A DNA stretch of 30,179 nucleotides from Coxiellaceae bacterium UBA6002 (GTDB lineage: Bacteria > Pseudomonadota > Gammaproteobacteria > UBA6002): positions 1-30,179 of the forward strand of contig DJAM01000151.1 in NCBI GenBank assembly GCA_002429595.1, in the 5' to 3' direction. The notes beneath the pieces were generated by a model that was not told where the DNA came from, did not search any database, and saw nothing but the letters and a program-made list of their open reading frames with translations. Positions 1 to 7,415 of this stretch are shown here, piece after piece (the stretch's first letter is position 1; each line of letters begins with the position of its first letter). Made by a program: the position numbers and the translations under genes.

Positions 1-26
1 GATGAATGGCTCGTGGCGATCGGCGG

Positions 27-55
27 TTGACTTTAAGATCATGAATAGTTAAGGT
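27..55 (+). promoter_or_regulatory. Possible sigma70 promoter of the 534-aa membrane protein gene
   Basis: TTGACT (27-32) and TAAGGT (50-55) are separated by exactly 17 bases, a canonical sigma70 arrangement. They lie about 40 bases upstream of the ATG at 92. The -10 hexamer keeps the key TA...T positions. Prediction by eye only; an AT-rich genome produces such matches often. Confidence 0.35.
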
Positions 56-91
56 CTAAGTCATTGAATTCCCAAATATTGAACAAAAAAT

Positions 92-1696
92 ATGAATCAA
101 GAAGCCGAAATAGTTCTAACTCACGACTCTTATAAACACATCAGAGAGAAAGTGGCAGAATTATTACGAGATGCATCAAGGGGCTTTGGCAGCGATTCAA
201 ATACCTTCAACAACTTTTGTCTTTATCTTCTAAATTCAGGAAACCTGAAACATAAGATTGGAGAGGTTTATCCTGGTATACAATTATTATTGTGCAATCC
301 TCACAGTTTTTGGCCACCCTCACTGCCTGATTATGATCACGACAAGACCCTTAAAGTAAAAATAATTAAACTATTAATCGGATCTACGCTAGTACAAGCC
401 TACAGACAACACCGTTACTCGCTCATAAACAAAAAAGAAATTACAGAATACCTAACGCAAAAATGCCAAGAATTAAAAGATGAATTAGCAGGCAAGCCTG
501 TGAAAAACTTATCCGATTCTCCTTTTAAAGAAATAAATCCCAATTACGAACTAAGAATGTCTTGGAGCAATTATATTCTGCTGTCGTTCCTATCCTCCTT
601 TGCTTTATCAATTTTTATGGGATACAAGAGCGCCTGGTATTTCGTAGAAAAAATTGTTTTGAACAAAATTGAATTAGACTACGACAAGATAGATAATCGT
701 ATTGAACATGGCGCATATCTTACTGTTATCTTCTCTATATTTTCGTTACTGGTCGTTACTAATCTTTTAGGAATCTTCCTTATAGATCGTTTTCTTTCAA
801 AACATTACCATGATAAATATTTTGCAGATTGGCAAGTTGTCAACGTGTCAGAATTTATTTCTATGACGATACAAACAGAAATACCCCAGCAACTCTATAA
901 AGCAAAAAGTAATAATACTGATAAAATTTGGCATGATTGGTCACATTTAAGTGTCTTAACAGCCAATAAATCACCAATGAGTTTGCGCGCCTATTGTCAC
1001 TATGAATTAAATCTTTTGCAATCTTCTATGGATTTTAAAGATTTTTGTAAACTAATTATGTGTTTACTCTTTGATAGCGAAACAACAATTAGTGATGCCC
1101 CTTATGCCGTAGCCACCGATTTTTTGCGACAGCCTGAATCGTGGGTAGCAGACACAAGGTTATCTAGAAGACAGTGCAAGTCATTTTTACAAGCCTATAT
1201 TAGATTAGCGATTATTGACTATTTATTAGAAGAGCTTGATGTTAAAGATGTGATAAATAGGCCTCAAGTTGTTGCGATCTTAGGAGAAAGAAAGACCTCA
1301 ATTTTTCAAGAACTAGAAGTTTTCAATAACAAAACACTCAAATATAAAATCACTGCAATCAACCCTATGGTGACTGGCACAGTCATCATGTTGTTACTAC
1401 CGGTTTATTCAGGATTGCTGTTTTATTTCAAACATCATCATCTTCAAGGTAATGAAGCAGAAAAATTACCTGAGCACCCAACAGAAATGATGAATGTGGC
1501 CCACTATTTCATACCTTATATTCCATTGCTTTTGTTCGCACTTATCCATCGCTGTGCAGTCAAACTAATTGATCTTGTCATTAATAGAGAAAATAAAAGC
1601 ACTATGAACATGCTGTTTTTTACTGACAAAGTTATTCGAAACACACCACAATTGCAGATATTTGAACAAGAAGACACGTTAGCCGCCATTTGCTAA
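92..1696 (+). CDS. Orphan multi-pass membrane protein, 534 aa
   Basis: I do not recognise this protein. It has about 155 soluble N-terminal residues, a pair of hydrophobic helices near residues 160-180 and 208-231, a cytosol-like middle of nearly 190 residues (about 235-423), and a second helix pair near 424-446 and 470-490, ending in a short charged tail. This two-plus-two hairpin arrangement with a large soluble insert would give an inner-membrane or host-membrane protein with N- and C-termini on the same side. No catalytic motif, nucleotide-binding loop or repeat is visible. It stands alone between its own putative promoter and a hairpin just after the stop. In a Legionellales-like genome such orphan membrane proteins are often secreted effectors, but nothing in the sequence proves that. 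Confidence 0.85.
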   Translation: MNQEAEIVLTHDSYKHIREKVAELLRDASRGFGSDSNTFNNFCLYLLNSGNLKHKIGEVYPGIQLLLCNPHSFWPPSLPDYDHDKTLKVKIIKLLIGSTLVQAYRQHRYSLINKKEITEYLTQKCQELKDELAGKPVKNLSDSPFKEINPNYELRMSWSNYILLSFLSSFALSIFMGYKSAWYFVEKIVLNKIELDYDKIDNRIEHGAYLTVIFSIFSLLVVTNLLGIFLIDRFLSKHYHDKYFADWQVVNVSEFISMTIQTEIPQQLYKAKSNNTDKIWHDWSHLSVLTANKSPMSLRAYCHYELNLLQSSMDFKDFCKLIMCLLFDSETTISDAPYAVATDFLRQPESWVADTRLSRRQCKSFLQAYIRLAIIDYLLEELDVKDVINRPQVVAILGERKTSIFQELEVFNNKTLKYKITAINPMVTGTVIMLLLPVYSGLLFYFKHHHLQGNEAEKLPEHPTEMMNVAHYFIPYIPLLLFALIHRCAVKLIDLVINRENKSTMNMLFFTDKVIRNTPQLQIFEQEDTLAAIC

Positions 1697-1703
1697 ATAT
1701 GTT

Positions 1704-1731
1704 GAGGGTCAATGAAAACTCACTGACCCTC
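1704..1731. terminator. Hairpin between convergent genes, possible bidirectional terminator
   Basis: GAGGGTCA (1704-1711) pairs perfectly with TGACCCTC (1724-1731); a further TGA/TCA pair inside tightens the loop. It lies just after the stop of the membrane protein gene and just beyond the stop of the oppositely oriented KGG protein gene, where a shared terminator is expected. There is no T-run on either side, so rho-independent activity is uncertain. Confidence 0.4.
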
Positions 1732-1749
1732 TTCAGATTGAAAACTTTA

Positions 1750-1959
1750 TTATTCTTGTATATCTTGTTGATCTTGTTTTCCTCGAGCTTGGCCACCTAT
1801 TTGTCCGATCTTTGCATGGAAGCCCGGAATTTTGTTTTCAATTGTTTGTGCTCCTTGCTTTGCTTGCTGAGAAAGTTCTTCTTTACTATATTTACGTACC
1901 CTCGCTTCTCCGCCTTTTCTTCCTGCTTCTGCTCGACTCATTTTATTTGTATTAGCCAT
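1750..1959 (-). CDS. KGG-motif stress-response protein, 69 aa
   Basis: A small, highly hydrophilic protein. Near the N-terminus is the Gly-rich motif EAGRKGGEAR, the hallmark of the KGG family (stress-induced hydrophilic proteins related to Bacillus GsiB and fungal con-10). A second Gly-rich stretch (IGQIGGQARGK) lies near the C-terminus, as expected of this repetitive family. I place the start at the ATG at 1959 because AAGGAGG lies six bases upstream; an in-frame extension to 1995 has no comparable ribosome-binding site. The family is linked to desiccation, osmotic and stationary-phase tolerance, and the protein is probably cytoplasmic and disordered. The family call rests on the two motifs and composition. 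Confidence 0.88.
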   Translation of the reverse strand: MANTNKMSRAEAGRKGGEARVRKYSKEELSQQAKQGAQTIENKIPGFHAKIGQIGGQARGKQDQQDIQE

Positions 1960-2005
1960 GTCTATACCCTCCTTATCTTTCGAATAATTTCTCATGCTTA
2001 ATTAC

Positions 2006-2012
2006 AGTATAG
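2006..2012 (-). promoter_or_regulatory. RpoS-like extended -10 element for the KGG gene
   Basis: Read on the minus strand this is CTATACT, the preferred -10 (with C at -13) of stationary-phase sigma factor RpoS. It is placed so that transcription would start roughly 40 bases before the ATG at 1959. No good -35 box lies 16-18 bases upstream, which also fits RpoS preference. Control by RpoS is inference. Confidence 0.4.
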
Positions 2013-2147
2013 AAATGACATGGCAATAATTCATCAGTCGTTGCATTGACTTTTTGTAATCCTGTACACATAAAATTTAAAACTTCTAGCCTCGTGCTTA
2101 AGCATGTTATTATGCTGCTCTTCAAACTGCATGAATGAGATAAGCAA

Positions 2148-3059
2148 ATGACTAACCAAACTACCTTTCGCCAAAGAGTTGTGTTACATAACGATAAAGA
2201 ATTATGGACAGAATCGTTTGGAGATCCTAAAAATCCTGCGCTTATCTTGATAATGGGTAGCGGTGGTCAAGGCATATTTTGGCCACAATTATTTTGCGAA
2301 CAACTCGCTGATCAAAGTCTTTTTATTATTCGCTATGATCACCGTGATACTGGCCTTTCCTTTTCGGTAAACTTTGACGAAAAACCCTACAACCTTCTTG
2401 ATATGGCAAAAGACATCACCCATATCATGGACGCTTATCAAATACAAACTGCAACTCTACTAGGAGCTTCAATGGGCGGGGTTATCGCCTCAATGCTTGC
2501 AGGTTATTTTCCCGAGCGCGTAAATAAATTAGCTTTATTAATGACCACTCCTGATCTACGAGCTTCTTTCGATGCTTATCAAGGGCTTCCTGCTCGCAGC
2601 AAACTTTCAAAGCCTGCCGATCATATTTTACAAGTTGCTAAAGAAATGATTGCGCCTCCTCAAACTTGGGAAGAGAAAATAGCTTTGTTTTTCAAATGCA
2701 CTTATCTCAACAATGGCAAGACAACTGTCGATGAAGAATGGTTACGAGAAATTGCATTACAAAATTTTGTTCGACAAAAAAATCCACAAGGTCCTAATAA
2801 TCATTATCGAGCTTGTATGATTTCTTATGATCTTCACGAAGAAGCTCTCTCTAAGATCAAGGCACCCACATTAATATTGCACGGCGATTCAGATCCAATT
2901 TTCCCGATCGATCATGCTTATGCCTTACAAAAAGCTATACCTCAGTCTAACTTGGTGATACTTGATGGCTTTGGACATGGCCTCACTAATGCCATATATT
3001 TCGAGCAGATTATTGATAATCTTACCCGTCATTTCCGCGCATCCGGAAATCCATTTTAG
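2148..3059 (+). CDS. Alpha/beta hydrolase, 303 aa
   Basis: A cytoplasmic single-domain alpha/beta-hydrolase-fold enzyme with no signal peptide. The nucleophile elbow is GASMG (Ser108). The acid is in LHGDSDPIFP, the histidine in GFGHGL, and the oxyanion region is MGSGG near residues 36-40. Size and motifs match the family of esterases, lactonases and haloperoxidase-like proteins; the substrate cannot be read. Its last ten residues (RHFRASGNPF) and stop codon are encoded by the left arm of a palindromic repeat (3028-3096), so the native C-terminus was probably replaced by the insertion; the catalytic histidine lies upstream of the junction. The start ATG has only a weak purine stretch upstream. 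The gene converges on the ABC transporter gene. Confidence 0.9.
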   Translation: MTNQTTFRQRVVLHNDKELWTESFGDPKNPALILIMGSGGQGIFWPQLFCEQLADQSLFIIRYDHRDTGLSFSVNFDEKPYNLLDMAKDITHIMDAYQIQTATLLGASMGGVIASMLAGYFPERVNKLALLMTTPDLRASFDAYQGLPARSKLSKPADHILQVAKEMIAPPQTWEEKIALFFKCTYLNNGKTTVDEEWLREIALQNFVRQKNPQGPNNHYRACMISYDLHEEALSKIKAPTLILHGDSDPIFPIDHAYALQKAIPQSNLVILDGFGHGLTNAIYFEQIIDNLTRHFRASGNPF

Positions 3060-3096
3060 GTGCAGCTGGAAGCATGGATTCCCGCCTGCGAATGAC
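3028..3096. repeat. Short palindromic repeat element overlapping the hydrolase 3' end
   Basis: The ends are GTCATT (3028-3033) and AATGAC (3091-3096), and inside them AATCCAT (3048-3054) pairs with ATGGATT (3074-3080). Each arm is locally G+C-rich, with a hairpin loop of about 19 bases containing CAGCTG. The arms are diverged copies of a dispersed repeat common in proteobacterial genomes, whose translation gives tails such as RHFRASGNP. The local composition differs from the surrounding AT-rich DNA. It occupies the gap between two convergent genes, so it may also act as a transcription-ending hairpin. I see no second copy in this window. Confidence 0.7.
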
Positions 3097-3101
3097 AATC
3101 A

Positions 3102-5297
3102 TCAACTAGCAGGATTATCTCTAGAATTTCCATTCCTCTCTATAACAATCTTCTCAATAGCGGCCTTAATCTCAGGCACATGCAACAAGAGTTTTTCAAA
3201 TTGACTGCGTGAAATTGTTAACAAAATGCAAGGGCTTCGCGTTTTAACAGTCGCATTACGAGTATCACTAGATAACAATGCTAATTCACCAAAATAATCA
3301 CCATCACTTAATGCCGCAACCAACTGATGAGATTTCCATATCTCAACTGTGCCTCGCGCAACCAGATAAAATTTATTACCGAATGTGTCTTGTTTAAAAA
3401 TAATTTCATTCGGCCCGTAACTTTCAACGACGAATTGCTTACTTAAGTTATCTAAAAATTCAAGTGTACAGTATTGAAGAATTGGAATTTTGCTTAGATA
3501 TTTAATATCGATACTGACTATTTCTTTCTCGGGGGTTAGATTAATACTATGCTGCTTTTCCCACATTTTTGCATAAAGTCCATGTTTCTGCAGTAAATCA
3601 TGATGCGTTCCATGCTCAATGATTTTTCCTTGTTCTAAAACAAAAATCTCAGACATATGCGGCGCCAAGGTTAGCCGATGTGTCGTAGTAATGACTGAAC
3701 CATATTGAGTGTACTCTAGAATACTTTTATTAATTTCTGCTTCAGTAATGGCATCAACTGCAGAAGTCACTTCATCCAGTAACAATATCCTAGGTTTACG
3801 CACAAAGCCTCTCGCTAATGCTAACCGTTGCCGCTGTCCTCCCGATAAGCTTTTTCCTTCCACCCCAATAACAGTGTCATATTGGTTCGGCAAACAGATA
3901 ATATCATTATGAAGTCCAGCCTTCTTAGCTGCTTCAGTAATCTCATCTTCAGTTGCTTCTAAATTTCCCATTCTAATATTTTCTTTGACACTCATATTAA
4001 ATAAAAGTGGCTCTTGCAGCACTATGGCTAATTGATGTCGCAAAGATTCTTCGGTGACGTCAGTAGATTTATATTGATCATCAAAAATGATGGTACCCAC
4101 CGTAGGATCATATAAGCGCATTAACAAATTTAAAATGGTACTCTTTCCAGAACCACTTGATCCTACTAAAGCAATTGCTTTGCCATAAGTTAGCTTGAGG
4201 GTAATATCTATTAGAATTTTCTTGTGGTCGTCGTAACTAAAACTAACATTTTGAAAAGTTATATTGTTGTTGATTGCGGGCAAATGCTTTGCACCTAGAT
4301 CTCTTGGTATATTAGATTTTTTACTCAAAATCTCATTGATGTGATTCATTGCAGCTGCAGCTTGAGTAATGATTGGCAAAGCAGTAACTAAAAAATCAGA
4401 ACTAACCAGAATGTAATTCGACAAAGGTATCAGGCTAATGATAGTGCCAAGTGTTACCTGACCTCGAATGACGGCAAACGCACCAATAAATACCACTAAT
4501 ACTTGAGCTAAAACGGTAGTCGCCAACAAAGAACGCGGTGCAAACATGTTATAAAAATTTGCTTCCTTACTGGTCTTTGCAGCTGACTCAATCTTGCCAC
4601 CAATAAGGTTGGCCCATAAATTCATTAGGTTATAAAGCCGTATAACAACGTGTGCAGCGATGAATTCCTGAAAAGCAACCAGCAACTTCTTTTGTTCTTT
4701 CTTCTGTAAGTGTATCGCTTGATTACGGCGATTACTTAATAGCTGCGGAATTGCCAGTGAGAATGCTACTAAGATAAACAACATTACCGCTGCAGGCCAA
4801 GCAAGCCAGATTATTAAAATAAAACTAATTAATGCTACTAATAAACTTCTAAGGACTGGCAATGCAGTATTAACAAGCGCTTGCTCAATACAATTAATAT
4901 CGTCTGAATAACATGCAATCAGCTCACTGCTTGGTGTCGTAAAATAAAAATCTTCCGATAAATTTTGGACATGATTAAATAACTTTAAACGTAGCTTCAG
5001 AATAATTCCGGCAGTAATTTTGGTAATTAGGCGAGTAACAACACTATCAGCAATGGTACGTACAATAAAGGCAATAATAATCACCCCGAAAATTAATAGC
5101 AGTAAGCTTTCATTATGACTTTTAACGATATTATCAAAAATATATTTATAGCTAATCGGTACAATGGTCATGAACCCGGCTATCAAAAAAATACACACCA
5201 GACTTAAAACTGATAACCCTTTGTAGAATTTTAAATATGGCGCCAAAGAGAAGAGAAATTTAGCAATTTTCAGTTCTTTTTTATATCTTTTTGTCAT
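3102..5297 (-). CDS. ABC exporter (fused permease/ATPase) with C-terminal cyclic-nucleotide-binding domain
   Basis: A half-transporter of about 731 aa. The N-terminal membrane domain spans roughly residues 30-320. The ATPase follows, with Walker A GSSGSGKST near 380, Q-loop near 428, signature LSGGQ near 485, Walker B ILLLDE near 505-510 and an H-loop His near 540. It therefore resembles ABCB/MsbA-type exporters that work as homodimers in the inner membrane. From about residue 600 to the end there is a Crp-like cNMP-binding fold containing FGELALLSSDTRNATV, so export may be gated by cAMP or a related ligand. Substrate unknown. The start is placed at the ATG at 5297; an in-frame TTG two codons upstream is possible, and neither has a strong ribosome-binding site. 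The upstream intergenic region is shared with a divergent gene. Confidence 0.93.
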   Translation of the reverse strand: MTKRYKKELKIAKFLFSLAPYLKFYKGLSVLSLVCIFLIAGFMTIVPISYKYIFDNIVKSHNESLLLLIFGVIIIAFIVRTIADSVVTRLITKITAGIILKLRLKLFNHVQNLSEDFYFTTPSSELIACYSDDINCIEQALVNTALPVLRSLLVALISFILIIWLAWPAAVMLFILVAFSLAIPQLLSNRRNQAIHLQKKEQKKLLVAFQEFIAAHVVIRLYNLMNLWANLIGGKIESAAKTSKEANFYNMFAPRSLLATTVLAQVLVVFIGAFAVIRGQVTLGTIISLIPLSNYILVSSDFLVTALPIITQAAAAMNHINEILSKKSNIPRDLGAKHLPAINNNITFQNVSFSYDDHKKILIDITLKLTYGKAIALVGSSGSGKSTILNLLMRLYDPTVGTIIFDDQYKSTDVTEESLRHQLAIVLQEPLLFNMSVKENIRMGNLEATEDEITEAAKKAGLHNDIICLPNQYDTVIGVEGKSLSGGQRQRLALARGFVRKPRILLLDEVTSAVDAITEAEINKSILEYTQYGSVITTTHRLTLAPHMSEIFVLEQGKIIEHGTHHDLLQKHGLYAKMWEKQHSINLTPEKEIVSIDIKYLSKIPILQYCTLEFLDNLSKQFVVESYGPNEIIFKQDTFGNKFYLVARGTVEIWKSHQLVAALSDGDYFGELALLSSDTRNATVKTRSPCILLTISRSQFEKLLLHVPEIKAAIEKIVIERNGNSRDNPAS

Positions 5298-5376
5298 AAT
5301 CAAATTTGGTAATATTAATTATTGATTTAATTAGTTTAGATCTCGTGCTGCAAATAATCAAAAAGCAGTCAAGGTA

Positions 5377-5415
5377 ATATTTTCTAAAATATCTCACTTT
5401 ATTTTTAGAAATAAA
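5377..5415. promoter_or_regulatory. Two adjacent AT-rich palindromes in a divergent promoter region
   Basis: ATATTTT/AAAATAT (arms 5377-5383 and 5386-5392) is followed by TTTATTT/AAATAAA (arms 5398-5404 and 5409-5415). Both sit in the 192-base gap between the divergent ABC transporter and coiled-coil genes, a position suited to a shared operator. The extreme AT content makes chance palindromes likely. Confidence 0.25.
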
Positions 5416-5489
5416 TATGTTAAATCTTTAATGCTTTCCTAATTTATTAGCAAATATTTTAATATTACTTTAAGCTCTGGAGAACCACT

Positions 5490-6371
5490 ATGCAGATATC
5501 TGAAGAACTGAAAACCGCGCTTTTTGCTGCTCTAGATAGCTATGGGTTTGAACGTCCGCACCAGTCCAATCATTACTTCGCATCTGATAAAAATACCAAT
5601 ATTTTAATGCATTCCCTTGTGATCGAACCTGTTGGAAACAATGACAAGGAAAGAATTAAAAATGCACAAATAATGCGACAGTTCTTTTTTGACGAGAATG
5701 GTTTTGGCATATCAGAGCAAACCTACGGAAATAGATTCAAAATAAAAGAAAAAAAGAACGATCAGTTAAAAGTTAAGGTGACCCAAAAAGGAGAGTCTGT
5801 CAGTTGTTTTTTGCTTGATACAACTGCTGAATTAGGCACTCTAGTAGTCTACAGTGGCATAATAAATTCGGTCTTTAAAAACTACACTAAATATTTGAAC
5901 GGTTTGAAGAATGAAGAAAACTCTCACAATGACGGAGAAACTTCGCTCCCAGAGGTACAAAAGATAACAGATGCGGGTTTAGATTTTTATTTTGCGCAAG
6001 GTCCCTTAGAGCTTGCTGCACCTGCCCCTCAAGTCCCAAGGGAAGACGAAATAATGGAAGACCCTGATTTAACTAGCATAAGAGATCAAATTAAAGCCAT
6101 GAAAGCTCAAAAATTAGATGTTGCCAAAGATTGTGACCTTCTTAGGGCTAGAGTTACTAAATTAGAAGACTTGAAAGCTGAATTTGCTAGAGAACAACGG
6201 GAATTAAAAGCAGCACAAGAAGAGAGGCAGAAATTGAAAGATGGATACAAAACACAAGCTTCCAACTTTACTGCTGCAATGAGGTCTTCACCTGCGCATG
6301 TGGGACAACAACGAGCAAAAGCACCCGCTGAGACTCCCGCTGCTGCGCCAGCCGCTGCGAACTCAATCTAA
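5490..6371 (+). CDS. Orphan coiled-coil protein with Ala/Pro-rich tail, 293 aa
   Basis: Not recognised. Residues 1-140 look like a compact alpha/beta domain. Residues 145-190 are an acidic, proline-containing linker. Residues about 192-252 form a strongly charged, heptad-like coiled coil rich in Lys, Glu, Ala and Leu. The last 30 or so residues are Ala/Pro-rich and probably disordered. There is no signal peptide or membrane helix. The start is supported by GGAG seven bases before the ATG. The gene is single, divergent from the ABC exporter and ended by a hairpin. Coiled coil plus disordered tail in an orphan gene resembles secreted effectors of intracellular bacteria, but this is only a resemblance. 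Confidence 0.85.
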   Translation: MQISEELKTALFAALDSYGFERPHQSNHYFASDKNTNILMHSLVIEPVGNNDKERIKNAQIMRQFFFDENGFGISEQTYGNRFKIKEKKNDQLKVKVTQKGESVSCFLLDTTAELGTLVVYSGIINSVFKNYTKYLNGLKNEENSHNDGETSLPEVQKITDAGLDFYFAQGPLELAAPAPQVPREDEIMEDPDLTSIRDQIKAMKAQKLDVAKDCDLLRARVTKLEDLKAEFAREQRELKAAQEERQKLKDGYKTQASNFTAAMRSSPAHVGQQRAKAPAETPAAAPAAANSI

Positions 6372-6379
6372 AATCTTCC

Positions 6380-6432
6380 TTCCTATGTGCCCAGACACAC
6401 CAGTAAAAAATCTGGACGCGGGCACGTAGGAA
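6380..6432. terminator. Long hairpin filling the gap between convergent genes
   Basis: TTCCTATGTGCCC (6380-6392) pairs with GGGCACGTAGGAA (6420-6432) over 13 positions with one G-T pair. A nested CCAG/CTGG helix (6400-6403, 6412-6415) caps an A-rich loop. It sits between the stops of two convergent genes and occupies most of the 72-base gap, as expected of a bidirectional terminator. No clear T-run follows in either direction. Confidence 0.55.
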
Positions 6433-6443
6433 CAGATAATGTT

Positions 6444-7319
6444 TCACTTGTCATTTTTAAATTTTTTTTCTAACTCAGCATGAGCTTGTTCTATTTGATC
6501 TAACTTTGACAAAATCATTGCAAGTTCATTATCTTGTAATTTCTCAATTTTTCTTTTTAACTCTTGTAACCATACTTCTGATTGCAAACTTACTTTGTAA
6601 TCAATCTCCGCAAGCAAACGGTCCTTCTTTGCTTGTCTATTTTGAGTCATTAAGATAACAGGTGCTTGAAAAGCGGCTAAAGAGGCTAACACTGTAGTAA
6701 ATAGCAAATATGGGTAGGGGTCAAAAGGTTTAAAGAACAATACAATAGTGTTAACGACAAGCCAAACGAATGAAATAATGAGGAAAGTTATTACAAAGGT
6801 CCAACTTCCTACAATAGAAGCAAATTTATCAGAAAGCTTTTCACCAAATGTTTCGGTCATCTCCATCTCTATGTTAGCATTGCGAGCCGCATAGGATTGC
6901 ATTAATGTATTAGTTTTGTACAACCTTTTACTCAGGATACTTAACAAGGAGATAGAAATAGTTGAATGTTTTTTGAGCAATTCTAAAAAATCATCATGTG
7001 ATAGTTCCAAAAGAACTGAATCTTCAACTGCGCGCGCATACGCAGTCCTGGGGACTTTATTAAAAATAGTTAATTCGCCAAAAACTTGCCCAGCATTAAA
7101 ATTAGCAATGGGTATGGTTGTTCTATTTTCACCTATAGTAAATATTTCAACCGAACCGGTACAGACGATATAAATCTTCTGCTCAATATCACCTTTGTTA
7201 AATATAATCTCATTTTTATTTTTATTGACTGTACAACATAACCCTACGAGCTCATCCAAATCCTCATCGTTGAGCCCGGAAAACAATGACACTTTAGAAA
7301 GAAATTCACTGACCTTCAT
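6444..7319 (-). CDS. Cyclic-nucleotide-binding domain plus DUF1003 membrane protein
   Basis: A 291-aa protein with two recognisable parts. Residues about 5-120 are a Crp-type cNMP-binding domain (GSVEIF, then FGELTIF near 80, then RTAYARAVEDS). Residues about 165-255 match DUF1003: GSWTFVITFLI and a second helix around LASLAAFQAPVILM, followed by the conserved NRQAKKDRLLAEIDY. Two membrane helices are therefore predicted (about 172-196 and 204-226), with a charged helical C-terminus that may form a coiled coil. The role of DUF1003 is unknown; fusion to a sensor suggests a ligand-responsive membrane protein. The gene lies downstream of kdpD on the same strand, separated by 96 bases, so read-through from the potassium operon is possible but unproven. 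Confidence 0.9.
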   Translation of the reverse strand: MKVSEFLSKVSLFSGLNDEDLDELVGLCCTVNKNKNEIIFNKGDIEQKIYIVCTGSVEIFTIGENRTTIPIANFNAGQVFGELTIFNKVPRTAYARAVEDSVLLELSHDDFLELLKKHSTISISLLSILSKRLYKTNTLMQSYAARNANIEMEMTETFGEKLSDKFASIVGSWTFVITFLIISFVWLVVNTIVLFFKPFDPYPYLLFTTVLASLAAFQAPVILMTQNRQAKKDRLLAEIDYKVSLQSEVWLQELKRKIEKLQDNELAMILSKLDQIEQAHAELEKKFKNDK

Positions 7320-7415
7320 TAAGCCCCTTTACTCTATCCTATAAGCAAACGCGCAATTGACTACAATCTTATTATAGAAAGAATAAGAGCCACCGTTTAA
7401 GATTATTTAACAAAG

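Noticed and set aside
1..30. Open frame from the window edge ending in DEWLVAIGG and TGA
   Set aside because: Too short to tell from chance; it could be the C-terminus of an upstream gene, but there is no independent support.
1690..2001. Plus-strand frame of 103 codons
   Set aside because: It runs antisense to the KGG protein gene, lacks a ribosome-binding site and has an unnatural Cys/Phe/Leu composition.
5458..5473. TTTAA-TA-TT-AC-TTTAA, close to the Coxiella/Legionella PmrA box consensus
   Set aside because: It ends only 16 bases before the ATG at 5490, leaving no room for a -10 element and transcription start. Chance match in AT-rich DNA is more likely; a genome-wide search would settle it.
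7320..7415. Possible remains of the missing KdpD kinase domain or of kdpE
   Set aside because: All frames of this 96-base gap were read and none shows an H-box, N-box or receiver motif. It holds only a weak AT-rich stem (TCTTATT/AATAAGA) and the promoter region of the next gene.
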